Below, one piece after another: positions 44,379 through 54,807 of a stretch of 64,000 nucleotides of DNA. The notes beneath the pieces were generated by a model, which saw only the letters and a program-made list of their open reading frames with translations, did not search any database and had not been told where the DNA came from. Location: positions 1 to 64,000 of the forward strand of contig NZ_JAELTX010000001.1 in NCBI RefSeq assembly GCF_016429065.1, given 5' to 3'. This DNA is from Pedobacter sp. ASV17 (GTDB taxonomy: Bacteria; Bacteroidota; Bacteroidia; Sphingobacteriales; Sphingobacteriaceae). Position numbers and translations under genes: made by a program. The first letter of the stretch is position 1; every line of letters starts with the position of its first letter.

Positions 44379-47300
44379 ATGATTCATTTCTTTTTAGGTC
44401 AATCTGACGAGGTTTTTGTTGTACAAACAAACCAAATTTTATCCCAAACTGATACAGAAAAACTAGAGTGGCTTTTTGGCGGAGCTAAATTGAGCGCCGA
44501 AAGCACCTTAACTGGCTTTTTTGTTGGTCCACGAGCGGCCATGATTACTCCTTGGAGCACCAATGCGGTAGAAATTACCCAAAACATGAGCATGGAGGGA
44601 ATCATCAGAATTGAGGAATTTAAAAAGGTTGATGAAGGGTTTGTTACCTACGACCCTATGCTTTCGCAGAAATATCAGGAGCTTGGCCAAGATGTTTTCA
44701 CCATTAACATCCAACCAGAACCTATTTTAGAAATTACCGATATTGCTGCCTACAACAAACAAGAAGGCTTATCACTAAGCGACGAAGAGGTTGATTATTT
44801 AAATGGTTTAGCCGAAAAATTAGGCAGACCTTTAACAGACTCTGAAGTTTTTGGTTTTTCTCAAGTAAACTCTGAGCACTGCCGTCACAAAATATTTAAT
44901 GGCAAATTTGTCATTGATGGCGTGGAACAACCAACTTCCTTGTTCAAACTCATCAAGAAAACTTCGGAAACACATCCAAATGATATCGTTTCTGCCTATA
45001 AAGATAACGTGGCCTTTGTTAAAGGACCTAAAGTGCAACAATTTGCACCGTCTAAACCAGATGAGCCATCGTTTTACCAAACTAAAGACTTTGATTCGGT
45101 CATTTCCATCAAAGCTGAAACCCATAACTTCCCTACTACCGTTGAACCTTTTAACGGTGCTGCTACAGGTTCGGGTGGTGAAATCAGAGATCGTTTAGCT
45201 GGCGGACAAGGTTCGTTGCCATTGGCAGGAACTGCGGTTTACATGACGGCTCTTTCTCGTTTAGAAGAAGGTAGAGCATGGGAAAAAGGCGTTGAAGAGC
45301 GCAAATGGTTATACCAAACCCCAATGGACATCTTGATCAAAGCTTCCAACGGAGCTTCTGATTTTGGAAATAAATTCGGCCAACCACTTATTACAGGTTC
45401 TGTTTTGACTTTCGAGCATGAAGAACACGACCGTAAGTTAGGTTTCGATAAAGTAATTATGCTTGCTGGTGGTATTGGCTACGGCAAAATAGATCAGGCC
45501 AAAAAACAAGAACCAAAAACTGGCGACAACATTGTAGTTTTAGGTGGTGAGAACTACCGTATTGGTATGGGCGGTGCAGCCGTATCTTCTGCAGATACTG
45601 GTGAGCATGGTTCTGGCATTGAGTTAAATGCCATTCAACGTTCCAACCCTGAGATGCAAAAACGTGCGGCCAACGCAGTACGAGCCATGGTTGAAAGCGA
45701 CCATAACACCATTGTATCTATTCACGATCATGGTGCTGGCGGTCACTTAAACTGTCTTTCGGAATTAGTGGAGGCTACTGGTGGTAAAATTGACCTGGAT
45801 AAATTGCCTGTGGGCGACCCTACCCTATCGGCAAAAGAGATCATTGGTAACGAATCTCAAGAACGTATGGGATTGGTGATTGGCGAAGAGCACATTGCCA
45901 CGTTACAAAAAATTGCTGACCGTGAACGTTCGCCTATGTACACCGTAGGTAAGGTAACTGGCGACCATCGCTTTACTTTCGAATCGGCCACTACAGGGGT
46001 TAAACCAATGGATTTAGCGCTTAGCGACATGTTCGGTAGCTCTCCAAAAGTGATTATGGAAGACAAAACCATTAATCATAACTACCAAGAAGTTGCCTAT
46101 AATCAAGATAAAATCAACGAGTATTTAGAACAAGTGCTTCAATTAGAGGCCGTAGCTTGTAAAGACTGGTTAACAAATAAAGTGGACAGATGCGTGGGTG
46201 GCCGTGTTGCCAAACAACAATGTGCTGGTCCATTGCAATTGCCTTTGAACAACGTAGGCGTAATGGCATTGGATTTTCAAGGTAAAGAAGGTATTGCTAC
46301 TTCGGTAGGTCATGCCCCACTTTCAGCTTTGATTGATGCTGGTGCTGGTAGCAGAATTGCGATTGCCGAATCTTTATCAAACATTGTTTGGGCACCGCTA
46401 AAAGATGGTTTGAAAAGCGTTTCGTTTTCGGCCAACTGGATGTGGGCTTGTAAAAACGAAGGTGAAGATGCCCGCTTATATCAAGCAGTTCAAGCTTGTT
46501 CAGATTTTGCCATCGACTTAGGAATCAATATCCCAACGGGTAAAGATTCGCTTTCGATGAAGCAGAAATACAAAGATGGTGATGTAATTGCGCCAGGAAC
46601 GGTAATTATTTCGGCAGCAGGAAACTGTAACGACATTACCCAAGTGATAGAGCCAGTTTTACAAAAAGATGGCGGCAACATTTATTACATCAACTTAAGT
46701 AACGATGCTTATAAATTAGGCGGTTCTTCTTTCGCTCAAATTTTAAATAAAATCGGCAACGAAACTCCTGACGTAAAAGATGCTGCTCAATTTAGCACCA
46801 CTTTCAACGCCATTCAGGATTTGATCAAAGCTGGAAAAATTAAAGCTGGACACGACGTAGGTAGCGGTGGTTTAGTCACCACGCTTTTAGAGATGTGTTT
46901 TGCAGATAAAAATTTAGGTGCAAACCTTGATTTAACTTCATTGGGCGAAGCCGATGCCTTAAAAGTATTATTTGCTGAAAACATCAGTTTGGTTTTCCAA
47001 GCAGATGAAAGTGTTGAAGCTATTTTAAATACTAAAGGAGTTAAGTTCCATAAAATTGGAGCAGCAACAGAACAGCCAACGTTAAACGTTACCAATGGCT
47101 CACAAAACTATGCGTTCGATATCGAGCATTTGCGTGACGTTTGGTATAAAACTTCTTACTTGTTAGACCGCAAACAAAGCGGTGAAGTAAAAGCCAAAGA
47201 ACGTTTTGACAACTACAAAAACCAACCCTTAAAATTCAATTTCCCAGCTCAATTTGATGGTAAAAAACCTGTAATTGACGCGAGCAAACCTCGTCCAAAA

Positions 47301-48044
47301 GCAGCTATTTTACGTGAAAAAGGCAGTAACTCTGAACGTGAGGTGGCTAACGCGATGTATTTAGCTGGCTTTGATGTGAAGGATGTTCACATGACCGATC
47401 TAATTTCGGGCAGAGAAACCTTAGAAGATATCCAATTTATTGGTGCTGTGGGTGGTTTCTCTAATTCAGATGTATTAGGTTCAGCAAAAGGCTGGGCAGG
47501 TGCATTTTTATATAACGAAAAAGCTCGTGTAGCCTTAGAGAATTTCTTCAATAGAGAAGATACATTATCAGTAGGTATTTGTAACGGTTGCCAGTTGTTT
47601 ATTGAATTGGGACTGATCAACAAAAACCACGAAGTAAAACCTAAAATGCTCCACAACGATAGTCATAAACACGAAAGTGTGTTCACTTCGTTAGTGGTTC
47701 AAGAAAACAACTCTGTGATGTTATCGTCACTGGCAGGCAGCACTATTGGTGTTTGGGTGTCACATGGTGAAGGTAAATTCCAATTGCCTTACGAAGAATC
47801 GAAATATCAGATTGTTTCGAAATACGGATATGAGCAATATCCCGCTAGTCCAAATGGCTCTGACTATAACACTGCCATGATGTGCGATGATAGTGGAAGA
47901 CACTTGGTGATGATGCCTCACATTGAGCGTTCATTGTTCCAATGGCACTGGGCAAATTATCCTGCGGGCAGAAAAGATGAGGTTTCTCCTTGGATGGAAG
48001 CTTTTGTAAATGCTAGAAAGTGGTTGGAAGCAACTCAGAAATAA
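44379..48044 (+). CDS. purL: Phosphoribosylformylglycinamidine synthase (single-chain)
   Basis: Fourth step of de novo purine synthesis: converts FGAR, glutamine and ATP to FGAM. 1221 residues, the long single-polypeptide form with N-terminal domain, two PurM-like halves and a C-terminal glutaminase. Seen: SQVNSEHCRHKIFNGKF, KAETHNFPTTVEPFNGAATG, SIHDHGAGGHLNCLSELVEA and PTGKDSLSMKQKYKDG. The glutaminase nucleophile is C1068 in GICNGCQ. I start at ATG 44379 (MIHFFLGQSDE); an in-frame TTG 21 nt upstream lies in the promoter. A strong terminator follows. With purM at 62082 it marks purine synthesis, though the two are not in one operon. Confidence 0.97.
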   Translation: MIHFFLGQSDEVFVVQTNQILSQTDTEKLEWLFGGAKLSAESTLTGFFVGPRAAMITPWSTNAVEITQNMSMEGIIRIEEFKKVDEGFVTYDPMLSQKYQELGQDVFTINIQPEPILEITDIAAYNKQEGLSLSDEEVDYLNGLAEKLGRPLTDSEVFGFSQVNSEHCRHKIFNGKFVIDGVEQPTSLFKLIKKTSETHPNDIVSAYKDNVAFVKGPKVQQFAPSKPDEPSFYQTKDFDSVISIKAETHNFPTTVEPFNGAATGSGGEIRDRLAGGQGSLPLAGTAVYMTALSRLEEGRAWEKGVEERKWLYQTPMDILIKASNGASDFGNKFGQPLITGSVLTFEHEEHDRKLGFDKVIMLAGGIGYGKIDQAKKQEPKTGDNIVVLGGENYRIGMGGAAVSSADTGEHGSGIELNAIQRSNPEMQKRAANAVRAMVESDHNTIVSIHDHGAGGHLNCLSELVEATGGKIDLDKLPVGDPTLSAKEIIGNESQERMGLVIGEEHIATLQKIADRERSPMYTVGKVTGDHRFTFESATTGVKPMDLALSDMFGSSPKVIMEDKTINHNYQEVAYNQDKINEYLEQVLQLEAVACKDWLTNKVDRCVGGRVAKQQCAGPLQLPLNNVGVMALDFQGKEGIATSVGHAPLSALIDAGAGSRIAIAESLSNIVWAPLKDGLKSVSFSANWMWACKNEGEDARLYQAVQACSDFAIDLGINIPTGKDSLSMKQKYKDGDVIAPGTVIISAAGNCNDITQVIEPVLQKDGGNIYYINLSNDAYKLGGSSFAQILNKIGNETPDVKDAAQFSTTFNAIQDLIKAGKIKAGHDVGSGGLVTTLLEMCFADKNLGANLDLTSLGEADALKVLFAENISLVFQADESVEAILNTKGVKFHKIGAATEQPTLNVTNGSQNYAFDIEHLRDVWYKTSYLLDRKQSGEVKAKERFDNYKNQPLKFNFPAQFDGKKPVIDASKPRPKAAILREKGSNSEREVANAMYLAGFDVKDVHMTDLISGRETLEDIQFIGAVGGFSNSDVLGSAKGWAGAFLYNEKARVALENFFNREDTLSVGICNGCQLFIELGLINKNHEVKPKMLHNDSHKHESVFTSLVVQENNSVMLSSLAGSTIGVWVSHGEGKFQLPYEESKYQIVSKYGYEQYPASPNGSDYNTAMMCDDSGRHLVMMPHIERSLFQWHWANYPAGRKDEVSPWMEAFVNARKWLEATQK

Positions 48045-48050
48045 CATGAC

Positions 48051-48084
48051 ATAACCCGCTTATCGCTAAGCGGGTTATTTTTTT
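48051..48084 (+). terminator. Rho-independent terminator of purL
   Basis: Stem ATAACCCGCTTA (48051-48062) / TAAGCGGGTTAT (48067-48078), 12 bp, loop TCGC, followed by six further Ts. It begins 7 nt after the purL stop. Confidence 0.95.
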
Positions 48085-48158
48085 GACGATTAATAGCAAA
48101 CAAATAAATTAGAAATCTATTTTCCGTAACTTGCTAACCAACAACCATATTCAAAAAC

Positions 48159-49082
48159 ATGATTTTAAGCGTTGTAATGGCTGTTTACAATGGTGAAAAA
48201 TACATCAAAGAAGCCATTGATAGTATATTAAACCAAAGCTATACTGATTTTGAGTTTATCATCATTAATGATGGATCCACTGATAATACCCTTGCGATCC
48301 TAGAATCCTACCATGACCAAAGAATAAAAGTCATCAGCCATCAAAATGTCGGTCATTCAAAATCATTAAACGTAGGCATAAAAGAAGCAAAAGGCGAATA
48401 TATTGCCCGTATAGATGCGGACGACAGATCTCTCCCAGAGCGATTTTCGAAACAGATGGATTTCTTATCCATACATCCAGAAGTTGTTTTAGTGGGATCC
48501 AATGCGAACATTGTCGATGATGACGGAAATTTTCTTTATACAACTCAATTATCTCGTTTGATTGATAACGCAAAAATATTTGAAGATTATAATCCATTTA
48601 TCAGCAGTAGCGTAATTTTCAAAAAAGACTCTTGTCTTAAATGCGGCGGATATAATGAAGAAATTGTCCACCATTTTGAAGACAAGTTACTTTGGGCAAA
48701 TATGTTTCATCAAGGGAAACTGGTAAACTTAAATGACATATTAATAGATTACAGACTAACCCCCAATAGCGCTTCCAACAAAACAAAAAAGCGATATCGC
48801 CTACAAAAAGTAATAAGTAACGCCTATATAACGGGCAAAAGCATAGAAAAAGCCGATTTGGACAACTTCTTGTTATTATCAAAATTGAGTAAACGCAAAA
48901 AACAATTATTATACTATAACAGAATAGCGAGTATTTATCTACATCAAAACAAAAACAAGAAATTGGCTTTTCAAAACTTAGCATTAGCTTTTAAAGCTCA
49001 GCCATTTAATATTGACACCCTAAAATTATTTCTTTACAGCTTCTTTGTAAAGCAAACTTCAAAAAACCAAAATATTCAATAA
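48159..49082 (+). CDS. Glycosyltransferase family 2
   Basis: GT-A fold glycosyltransferase of 307 residues using a nucleotide-sugar donor. Seen: LSVVMAVYNGEKYIKEAID at the N-terminus, IIINDGSTDNTLAIL, NVGHSKSLNVGIKEAKGEYI and the DxD metal motif in ARIDADDRSLPERF. The C-terminal third is basic (KTKKRYRLQK, SKRKKQLLYY) and probably associates with the membrane surface. It starts 114 nt after purL's stop, past the terminator, and is followed after 13 nt by the PorU2-like peptidase gene, so the two are likely co-transcribed. The sugar product is unknown; surface polysaccharide or LPS is likely. Confidence 0.93.
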   Translation: MILSVVMAVYNGEKYIKEAIDSILNQSYTDFEFIIINDGSTDNTLAILESYHDQRIKVISHQNVGHSKSLNVGIKEAKGEYIARIDADDRSLPERFSKQMDFLSIHPEVVLVGSNANIVDDDGNFLYTTQLSRLIDNAKIFEDYNPFISSSVIFKKDSCLKCGGYNEEIVHHFEDKLLWANMFHQGKLVNLNDILIDYRLTPNSASNKTKKRYRLQKVISNAYITGKSIEKADLDNFLLLSKLSKRKKQLLYYNRIASIYLHQNKNKKLAFQNLALAFKAQPFNIDTLKLFLYSFFVKQTSKNQNIQ

Positions 49083-49095
49083 ATTAGCAGATGGT

Positions 49096-52000
49096 ATGCT
49101 ATTTAAAAAAACCACTATGAGGCTCTTTCTTTGTTTTTTCCTTTTACTACTATCCAATACTGTTTTTGGCCAAAACACCTTTGGTAACGAATGGATTAAG
49201 GACGGACAAAAGTACCTTCGAATAAAAGTATCTGAAGATGGTATATACCGTATTTCGTACAATCAACTGTCAAGCACTAGTTTCCTAAGCGGAAATCCTA
49301 ATCCTAAGAATTTTCAAATCTTTTATAGAGGTGTAGAAATCCCATTACACGTAGAAGGGGAAAACAATAATTTATTCGAAAATGGAGAATTTATTGAATT
49401 TAGTGGAAAAAGAAACAACGGAAAGCTTGACCAAGTTTTATACAATCCAACCACTCAACAACCCAATCCAGAAATCAGTCTTTTTACGGATGATGCCTAC
49501 TATTTTTTAACGATAGGTACAACTCAGGGCAAGAGATATGTAAACACTTCACTAGCTGCTGGCAGTTTAACACCCGAATCTTTTATCAGTTATACTGCAT
49601 CTTTAAACCTTGCACAAAACTACAACGCAGGAGCATTCCTTATTGAACAAATGTCCTTGTCCGAATATCAGGCAGCAGAAGGTTATATGGGCAATATGTA
49701 CGCCATGGGCACTACGCAAAGCCACAGCCTGTCAACCCCAAACGCCTACAACACCAGCAGCCTTACACCCACACTTTCTTATTATGTAGCTGGCAGATCT
49801 AATGCAAATTCAACCGATCCTAGTGGAAACAACCACCATCTAAGTGTAAGTATTGGCAGTACGGTTATTAACGACACAAAATTTAAGGGTTATGCCTTTT
49901 CAACTGCCACTACAAACCTTAACAACACTTTAATAAGCAACAACACTACTGTCAATTTCTCTTCTATAAATGACTTGGGTGCAGCTACAGATTTTCAGTC
50001 GGTAGCCTATGCACGTATTAACTATGCCCGAAGTTTAGAGGGATCTGGCCTAAGCTTCTTACCTTTTAAAGTAATGTCGAGCAATGCCGAAGCCCTACTT
50101 AGTTTTACCAATGCCAATTGGAATGAAGCATACATTTTAGATGAAGTTAACCAGCTTAGATATTTTGGATCGAAATCTGGAACTACAACAAACTTCGTGG
50201 TTAAAAATACACCAAACAATGAGCTAGTTTTAGCTAACAGCAACTCGTTAAAAACACCTGTATTAGAGAGTATTAACCTCAATTTGATAAAAGCAGCTAC
50301 AAATCAGGCAAAACTTCTAATTATTACCCATAAAAATTTGCTTGAAGCAGCAAATGAATATGCTGCTTATAAAATATCAAAAGGCTTTAACACTTCTATA
50401 GTAACCACCGAAGATTTATATAATCAGTTTTACTATGGGCAACACCATCCTTTAGCCATTAAGAACTTTATACGCTACCTGATGAACGGGGCGACAACCA
50501 AACCCGAATATCTATTACTATTAGGAAAAGGCTATGAGCTACCTAAACAAAGATTAGAAGACGACCTGGTTCCTACTATGGGCTACCCCGCTTCTGACAC
50601 CTATCTTACCTCAGAAATAGTTGACAACACAATGGCACCAGCATTGGCTACTGGCCGTGTACCTGCCAGAACAAATGACGATGTACGACTTTATTTAAAT
50701 AAATTAAAACAGTACGATCAACAAGACAATTCTATCTGGAGAAAAAATATTATTAATATTACAGGCGGAGCCAGCAGCTCAGAGGATATTTTATTTTCTT
50801 CTTATTTAAAAGATTTATCTTCCATAGCAGACAAGGAATATTTTGGTGCCAAAGCTATTAATTACTATAAATCTGTAACCGACCCCGTTACCGACAACTT
50901 AATGGCTAAAATAAGTGCCAATATCAATGATGGAGTGAGTGTGCTAAATTTTTTAGGACATGGAAGCACCACTACCACAGCGGTATCTATTGGAAATCCT
51001 TCCTTTCTAAATAATGGTAACAAGCTATTATTATATATTATTAATGGATGTAGTACGGCTAATGCATTTGTAGATGGTTCTTTAGGTGAAGATTATATTT
51101 TTCAAAATAATAAAGGAGCCATTGCATGGTTTGGAGCTAGCAGTCAAGGGTTGGCCTCATATCTTTACAATTATACCCGTCTTTTCTACCAAAATGCGTT
51201 CAACACCAATTATGGTGGCTCTATTGCCCAAAACATGGCCAGGGCTGCAAGAGCATATCAACACCCAAGCGATACATGGAACTGGGCACATTTAAGGCAA
51301 TACATATTGTTAGGAGACCCAACTGTTAGCCTCTACTCCCCTTCTTTACCTGATTACGAGATTAAAAATGAAGACATAGGGCTACAAGATCCAAACGTAA
51401 CCGTTAACTCCCCTAGCATCAAATTATTTACCATCATTAAAAACATTGGCAAATCTACGTCAAACAACATACCAGTAAAAGTAAGCAGAACGTTACCGAA
51501 CAATACCATCTACCAGTACCCCCTTTTCTCTTATCAAAAAGTATTAAATACCGATACCGTAGTGATCGAACTGGATAATAGTTTACCCAATGTTGCAGGA
51601 AACAACAAGTTTACGATAGCCATAGATCCAGAAAACACGATTGAAGAAATTAGTAAGACCAATAATACCGCCGAATTTAGCTACTTAATTAGATCAACTG
51701 GAATCACCTTAGCGTCGCCAACAGAATTTGCAATTACCAATGAAACTGATGTGAACCTAAAAGTACAGGCTAATGATATTTTTAGCAAGGACCAACAGTA
51801 TGTATTTGAAATCGACACGGTAAAAACATTCAATAGTAATTGGAAAAAAACATCTCCAAATATTAATGGTAATGCATTTATTTCTTGGAAACCTAGTGTT
51901 TCTTTCGAAAACCAGAAAGTTTATTATTGGAGAGCCAAAGAACTAAATAATCAAAATAGCGATTGGCAAACAAGTTCATTTGTCTACATAAACAACATTG

Positions 52001-53994
52001 CAAATGGATGGAACCAATCCCACTACCAACAATATGATGAAATTGCCTTAAAAAACATTATTTTCAACAACAACTCAAAGCAATTTGAATTTACAACCAC
52101 TGCATTTCCCGTTTTACTTAGAACCAAGGGCAACAATGGACCAAGCACGATAGAACGCCGTATGCGAATGAGTATTTCTGTAGGAGCCATCGCATTCCAC
52201 AGCTCTGATTTTGAAGGATTTGCAATTGCCGCGGTAGATCCTGTTACGCCATTTAAAATGTATAGCTACCCAAGCACCTATAATTTTAAAAACGATGGCG
52301 TTAACGGAACGGGGCAATTTTTATTTAACACAAACAATGCTACTGATGTTGATGCACTTAACGAATACCTGCAAAATATTCCAGACGGATACTTTGTAAT
52401 GGGGTTTAGTGGACGAAATTTCAATCCGAAAAACCTACCTCAAACAACACAAAACTTACTGGCAAGCTTAAGTTTAAATAAAATAACTACGATAAATAAT
52501 GGTGAACCTTATACCTTTTGGACGCAAAAAGGGAACAATAAGAAAATAACTCCATTAGAGCTCACTGCCGACTATAGTTCATCAGTTCCAGCAGACCAAC
52601 AATCCATAGACTTTTCTTATGATCTACGCTACCCATGGGATAACGGAACTTTGACATCGGAAAAAATCGGTCCCGCGTCAAATTGGAGCGAGGCCATATT
52701 TGATTTTGCTACCCAAAGCTCAGATCTTTTAACCTATAGCATTATTGGCATTAATCAAAATGGAGCGGAAACCACTTTAAAATCAAATATCACCTCACCA
52801 AGCATTACATTAACAGATATTGCTGCAAGTAATTATCCCTTCCTTAAAGTTAGTGTCAACATTTCCGATACACAAAACAAATCGGCACCAAACTTAAAGG
52901 GATGGCGAGTAATATATGATCCATATGCCGATATTGCTTTTAATCCAGACGTACAAAATACATTTCACAGTAGCACGATCAACCAGGGAGACTCAGTTAA
53001 ACTATCTATTGGTTATATAAATCTAGAAAAGCAAATTTCTGATTCTGTTGTAATAAGATATAAACTCACCAAGGCTGATAGAAGTGTTGTAAATGGACTA
53101 ATAAAAACAAATAAACCTTTGGCTTACAACGAAACAGACAAGGTGAATTTTTCTTTGTCAACCAAAGACATTCCTGGAGCAAACACGCTTCAATTATCCG
53201 TGATCTCCAAAGACAACAAGGACAAAAATGAGCTAAACAATTACGCTGTTTATAACTTTAATGTGGTTAAAGATGATAAAGAGCCAGTAATTGACGTGTT
53301 TTTTGACAATAAGCGTATTATTAATGGCGAAATAGTTTCACCTAACCCCAAAATTTCAATCAGCATTGCCGACGAAAATAAATTCCTCCTACTGAATGAT
53401 ACCACCAATGTAGAACTGTATCTGAAAAAAGAGGACGAGCAAGTTTATAAAAGGATAGCATTTAGTGACAACAAAGTAGTTGTTCAAAATACAGGCACTT
53501 CAAGTAGCAATAAAATTGATTTCCTTTACACTCCCAATACGCTTGCAGATGGCAGGTATAACTTAAAGTTACGCGGAAAAGATGTTACTGGAAATTATAA
53601 TTCAACCAGCGACTATATGGTTAATTTTGAAGTAATCAATGAGCAAACAATCACTAATTTCCTACCTTATCCCAACCCTTTTACCACCTCTATGAAATTT
53701 GTTTTCCAGGTAACTGGCAAAGTACCAGACAAGATAAAAGTACAAATCATGACCGTAACAGGCAAAATAGTGCGAGAAGTTTTCAAAAATGAACTCGGCG
53801 CTATTAACATTGGTAATAACATTTCCGATTTTACTTGGGATGGTACAGATCAATTTGGCGACAGACTGGCCAATGGGGTTTATTTCTACAATGTTATCCT
53901 TGAAAACAACGACAAATCTGATGTTAAACATAGGGCTAATAGCACTGATGTTTTTTTCAAAAAGAACTTTGGAAAAATTTACTTAATGCGTTAG
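49096..53994 (+). CDS. PorU2-like C25 family cysteine peptidase with type IX sorting domain
   Basis: Exported protein of 1632 residues, far longer than gingipain-type sortases of about 1150. Signal peptide NTVFGQ near residue 26; M8 (MRLFLCF) is an alternative start. The N-terminal 400 residues are beta-rich. The Peptidase C25 domain follows (LLIITHKNLLEAANEY, LLLLGKGYELP, GYPASDTY) with catalytic His622 in FLGHGST and Cys652 in INGCSTA. A CARDB-like domain lies at about 755-870, further Ig-like domains follow, and a C-terminal type IX sorting domain (YPNPF, TWDGTDQFGDRLANGVYFY) starts at about 1524. C25 sortases of this group cleave sorting signals and attach proteins to A-LPS. Here it lies between two glycosyltransferase genes (13 and 9 nt away). 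Confidence 0.88.
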   Translation: MLFKKTTMRLFLCFFLLLLSNTVFGQNTFGNEWIKDGQKYLRIKVSEDGIYRISYNQLSSTSFLSGNPNPKNFQIFYRGVEIPLHVEGENNNLFENGEFIEFSGKRNNGKLDQVLYNPTTQQPNPEISLFTDDAYYFLTIGTTQGKRYVNTSLAAGSLTPESFISYTASLNLAQNYNAGAFLIEQMSLSEYQAAEGYMGNMYAMGTTQSHSLSTPNAYNTSSLTPTLSYYVAGRSNANSTDPSGNNHHLSVSIGSTVINDTKFKGYAFSTATTNLNNTLISNNTTVNFSSINDLGAATDFQSVAYARINYARSLEGSGLSFLPFKVMSSNAEALLSFTNANWNEAYILDEVNQLRYFGSKSGTTTNFVVKNTPNNELVLANSNSLKTPVLESINLNLIKAATNQAKLLIITHKNLLEAANEYAAYKISKGFNTSIVTTEDLYNQFYYGQHHPLAIKNFIRYLMNGATTKPEYLLLLGKGYELPKQRLEDDLVPTMGYPASDTYLTSEIVDNTMAPALATGRVPARTNDDVRLYLNKLKQYDQQDNSIWRKNIINITGGASSSEDILFSSYLKDLSSIADKEYFGAKAINYYKSVTDPVTDNLMAKISANINDGVSVLNFLGHGSTTTTAVSIGNPSFLNNGNKLLLYIINGCSTANAFVDGSLGEDYIFQNNKGAIAWFGASSQGLASYLYNYTRLFYQNAFNTNYGGSIAQNMARAARAYQHPSDTWNWAHLRQYILLGDPTVSLYSPSLPDYEIKNEDIGLQDPNVTVNSPSIKLFTIIKNIGKSTSNNIPVKVSRTLPNNTIYQYPLFSYQKVLNTDTVVIELDNSLPNVAGNNKFTIAIDPENTIEEISKTNNTAEFSYLIRSTGITLASPTEFAITNETDVNLKVQANDIFSKDQQYVFEIDTVKTFNSNWKKTSPNINGNAFISWKPSVSFENQKVYYWRAKELNNQNSDWQTSSFVYINNIANGWNQSHYQQYDEIALKNIIFNNNSKQFEFTTTAFPVLLRTKGNNGPSTIERRMRMSISVGAIAFHSSDFEGFAIAAVDPVTPFKMYSYPSTYNFKNDGVNGTGQFLFNTNNATDVDALNEYLQNIPDGYFVMGFSGRNFNPKNLPQTTQNLLASLSLNKITTINNGEPYTFWTQKGNNKKITPLELTADYSSSVPADQQSIDFSYDLRYPWDNGTLTSEKIGPASNWSEAIFDFATQSSDLLTYSIIGINQNGAETTLKSNITSPSITLTDIAASNYPFLKVSVNISDTQNKSAPNLKGWRVIYDPYADIAFNPDVQNTFHSSTINQGDSVKLSIGYINLEKQISDSVVIRYKLTKADRSVVNGLIKTNKPLAYNETDKVNFSLSTKDIPGANTLQLSVISKDNKDKNELNNYAVYNFNVVKDDKEPVIDVFFDNKRIINGEIVSPNPKISISIADENKFLLLNDTTNVELYLKKEDEQVYKRIAFSDNKVVVQNTGTSSSNKIDFLYTPNTLADGRYNLKLRGKDVTGNYNSTSDYMVNFEVINEQTITNFLPYPNPFTTSMKFVFQVTGKVPDKIKVQIMTVTGKIVREVFKNELGAINIGNNISDFTWDGTDQFGDRLANGVYFYNVILENNDKSDVKHRANSTDVFFKKNFGKIYLMR

Positions 53995-54003
53995 GCTAAA
54001 AAA

Positions 54004-54807
54004 ATGCAGCATATCCTCTTAACCAGGTTTAATCTCAAAATAAATCCAGATGCAAACAGCGAACAAAACCAAGGGCTTAACAATGAATGGTTAGCACACC
54101 GATTCAGAATTTTTCAAGAACTATGTCTTCCTTCAGTACTTAATCAATCTAAAGAGCACTTTCTCTGGATCATTTTTTTCGATATACATACCCCTGATGT
54201 ATACAAAAAGAAGGCACAATCACTAAGTCAGTTCTCTGAGAAAATACAAATCATATTCATTGATGGGTTCAGGGAACTGAATGCTTCACTAAAAGACCTG
54301 ATCAAGCCTTTTATTACAGACTCCTGCGTAATTACCACTCGGCTAGACAACGACGATATTGTGCACAAAGATTTCCTTGCCATAATAGGTGAACTAGCAA
54401 TCGTCAAAAACAATACGGTAGTAGACCTTCTTGCAGGACATCAACTCAAGCTATCAGGCGAAAAGGCAATCGTTAGGCGTTACACGAACCCTTTCAATCC
54501 ATTTATAAGCTTGGTTGAAACAAATGGTGAAGTAAAAACTGTCCTTTCAAAAATGCACAACGAATGGAAAAATGCCGACGAGATAATCAATTTCAACAAA
54601 AGACCTCTTTGGATAGAATACACACACGGGAAAAATACAGCCAATTATAGCAAGTTGTTTCTTATGCTTAGCAATAACATTACTTTTTCAGACTACGGAA
54701 TAAAAAAATACCATTTCAAATATAATCAGCTATCAGTCTATTTTTTAAACATTCTTATAAGGCCTTTAAATGTCATGTACAAACTTTATAAAGCAGTCAA
54801 GAACTAG
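54004..54807 (+). CDS. Putative rhamnosyltransferase-type glycosyltransferase (PF11316-like)
   Basis: 267-residue protein resembling the 'putative rhamnosyl transferase' family: HILLTRFNLKINPD at the start, a conserved FLWIIFFDIHTPD segment, and TTRLDNDDIVHKDFLAIIG with a DNDD metal motif comparable to the DxD of GT-A enzymes; PLWIEYTHGKNTANY is a further family block. The donor sugar is inferred from family names, not demonstrated. It begins 9 nt after the peptidase stop, so the transcript GT2-peptidase-GT is continuous, and it overlaps by 4 nt with the convergent GT4 gene. Confidence 0.82.
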   Translation: MQHILLTRFNLKINPDANSEQNQGLNNEWLAHRFRIFQELCLPSVLNQSKEHFLWIIFFDIHTPDVYKKKAQSLSQFSEKIQIIFIDGFRELNASLKDLIKPFITDSCVITTRLDNDDIVHKDFLAIIGELAIVKNNTVVDLLAGHQLKLSGEKAIVRRYTNPFNPFISLVETNGEVKTVLSKMHNEWKNADEIINFNKRPLWIEYTHGKNTANYSKLFLMLSNNITFSDYGIKKYHFKYNQLSVYFLNILIRPLNVMYKLYKAVKN

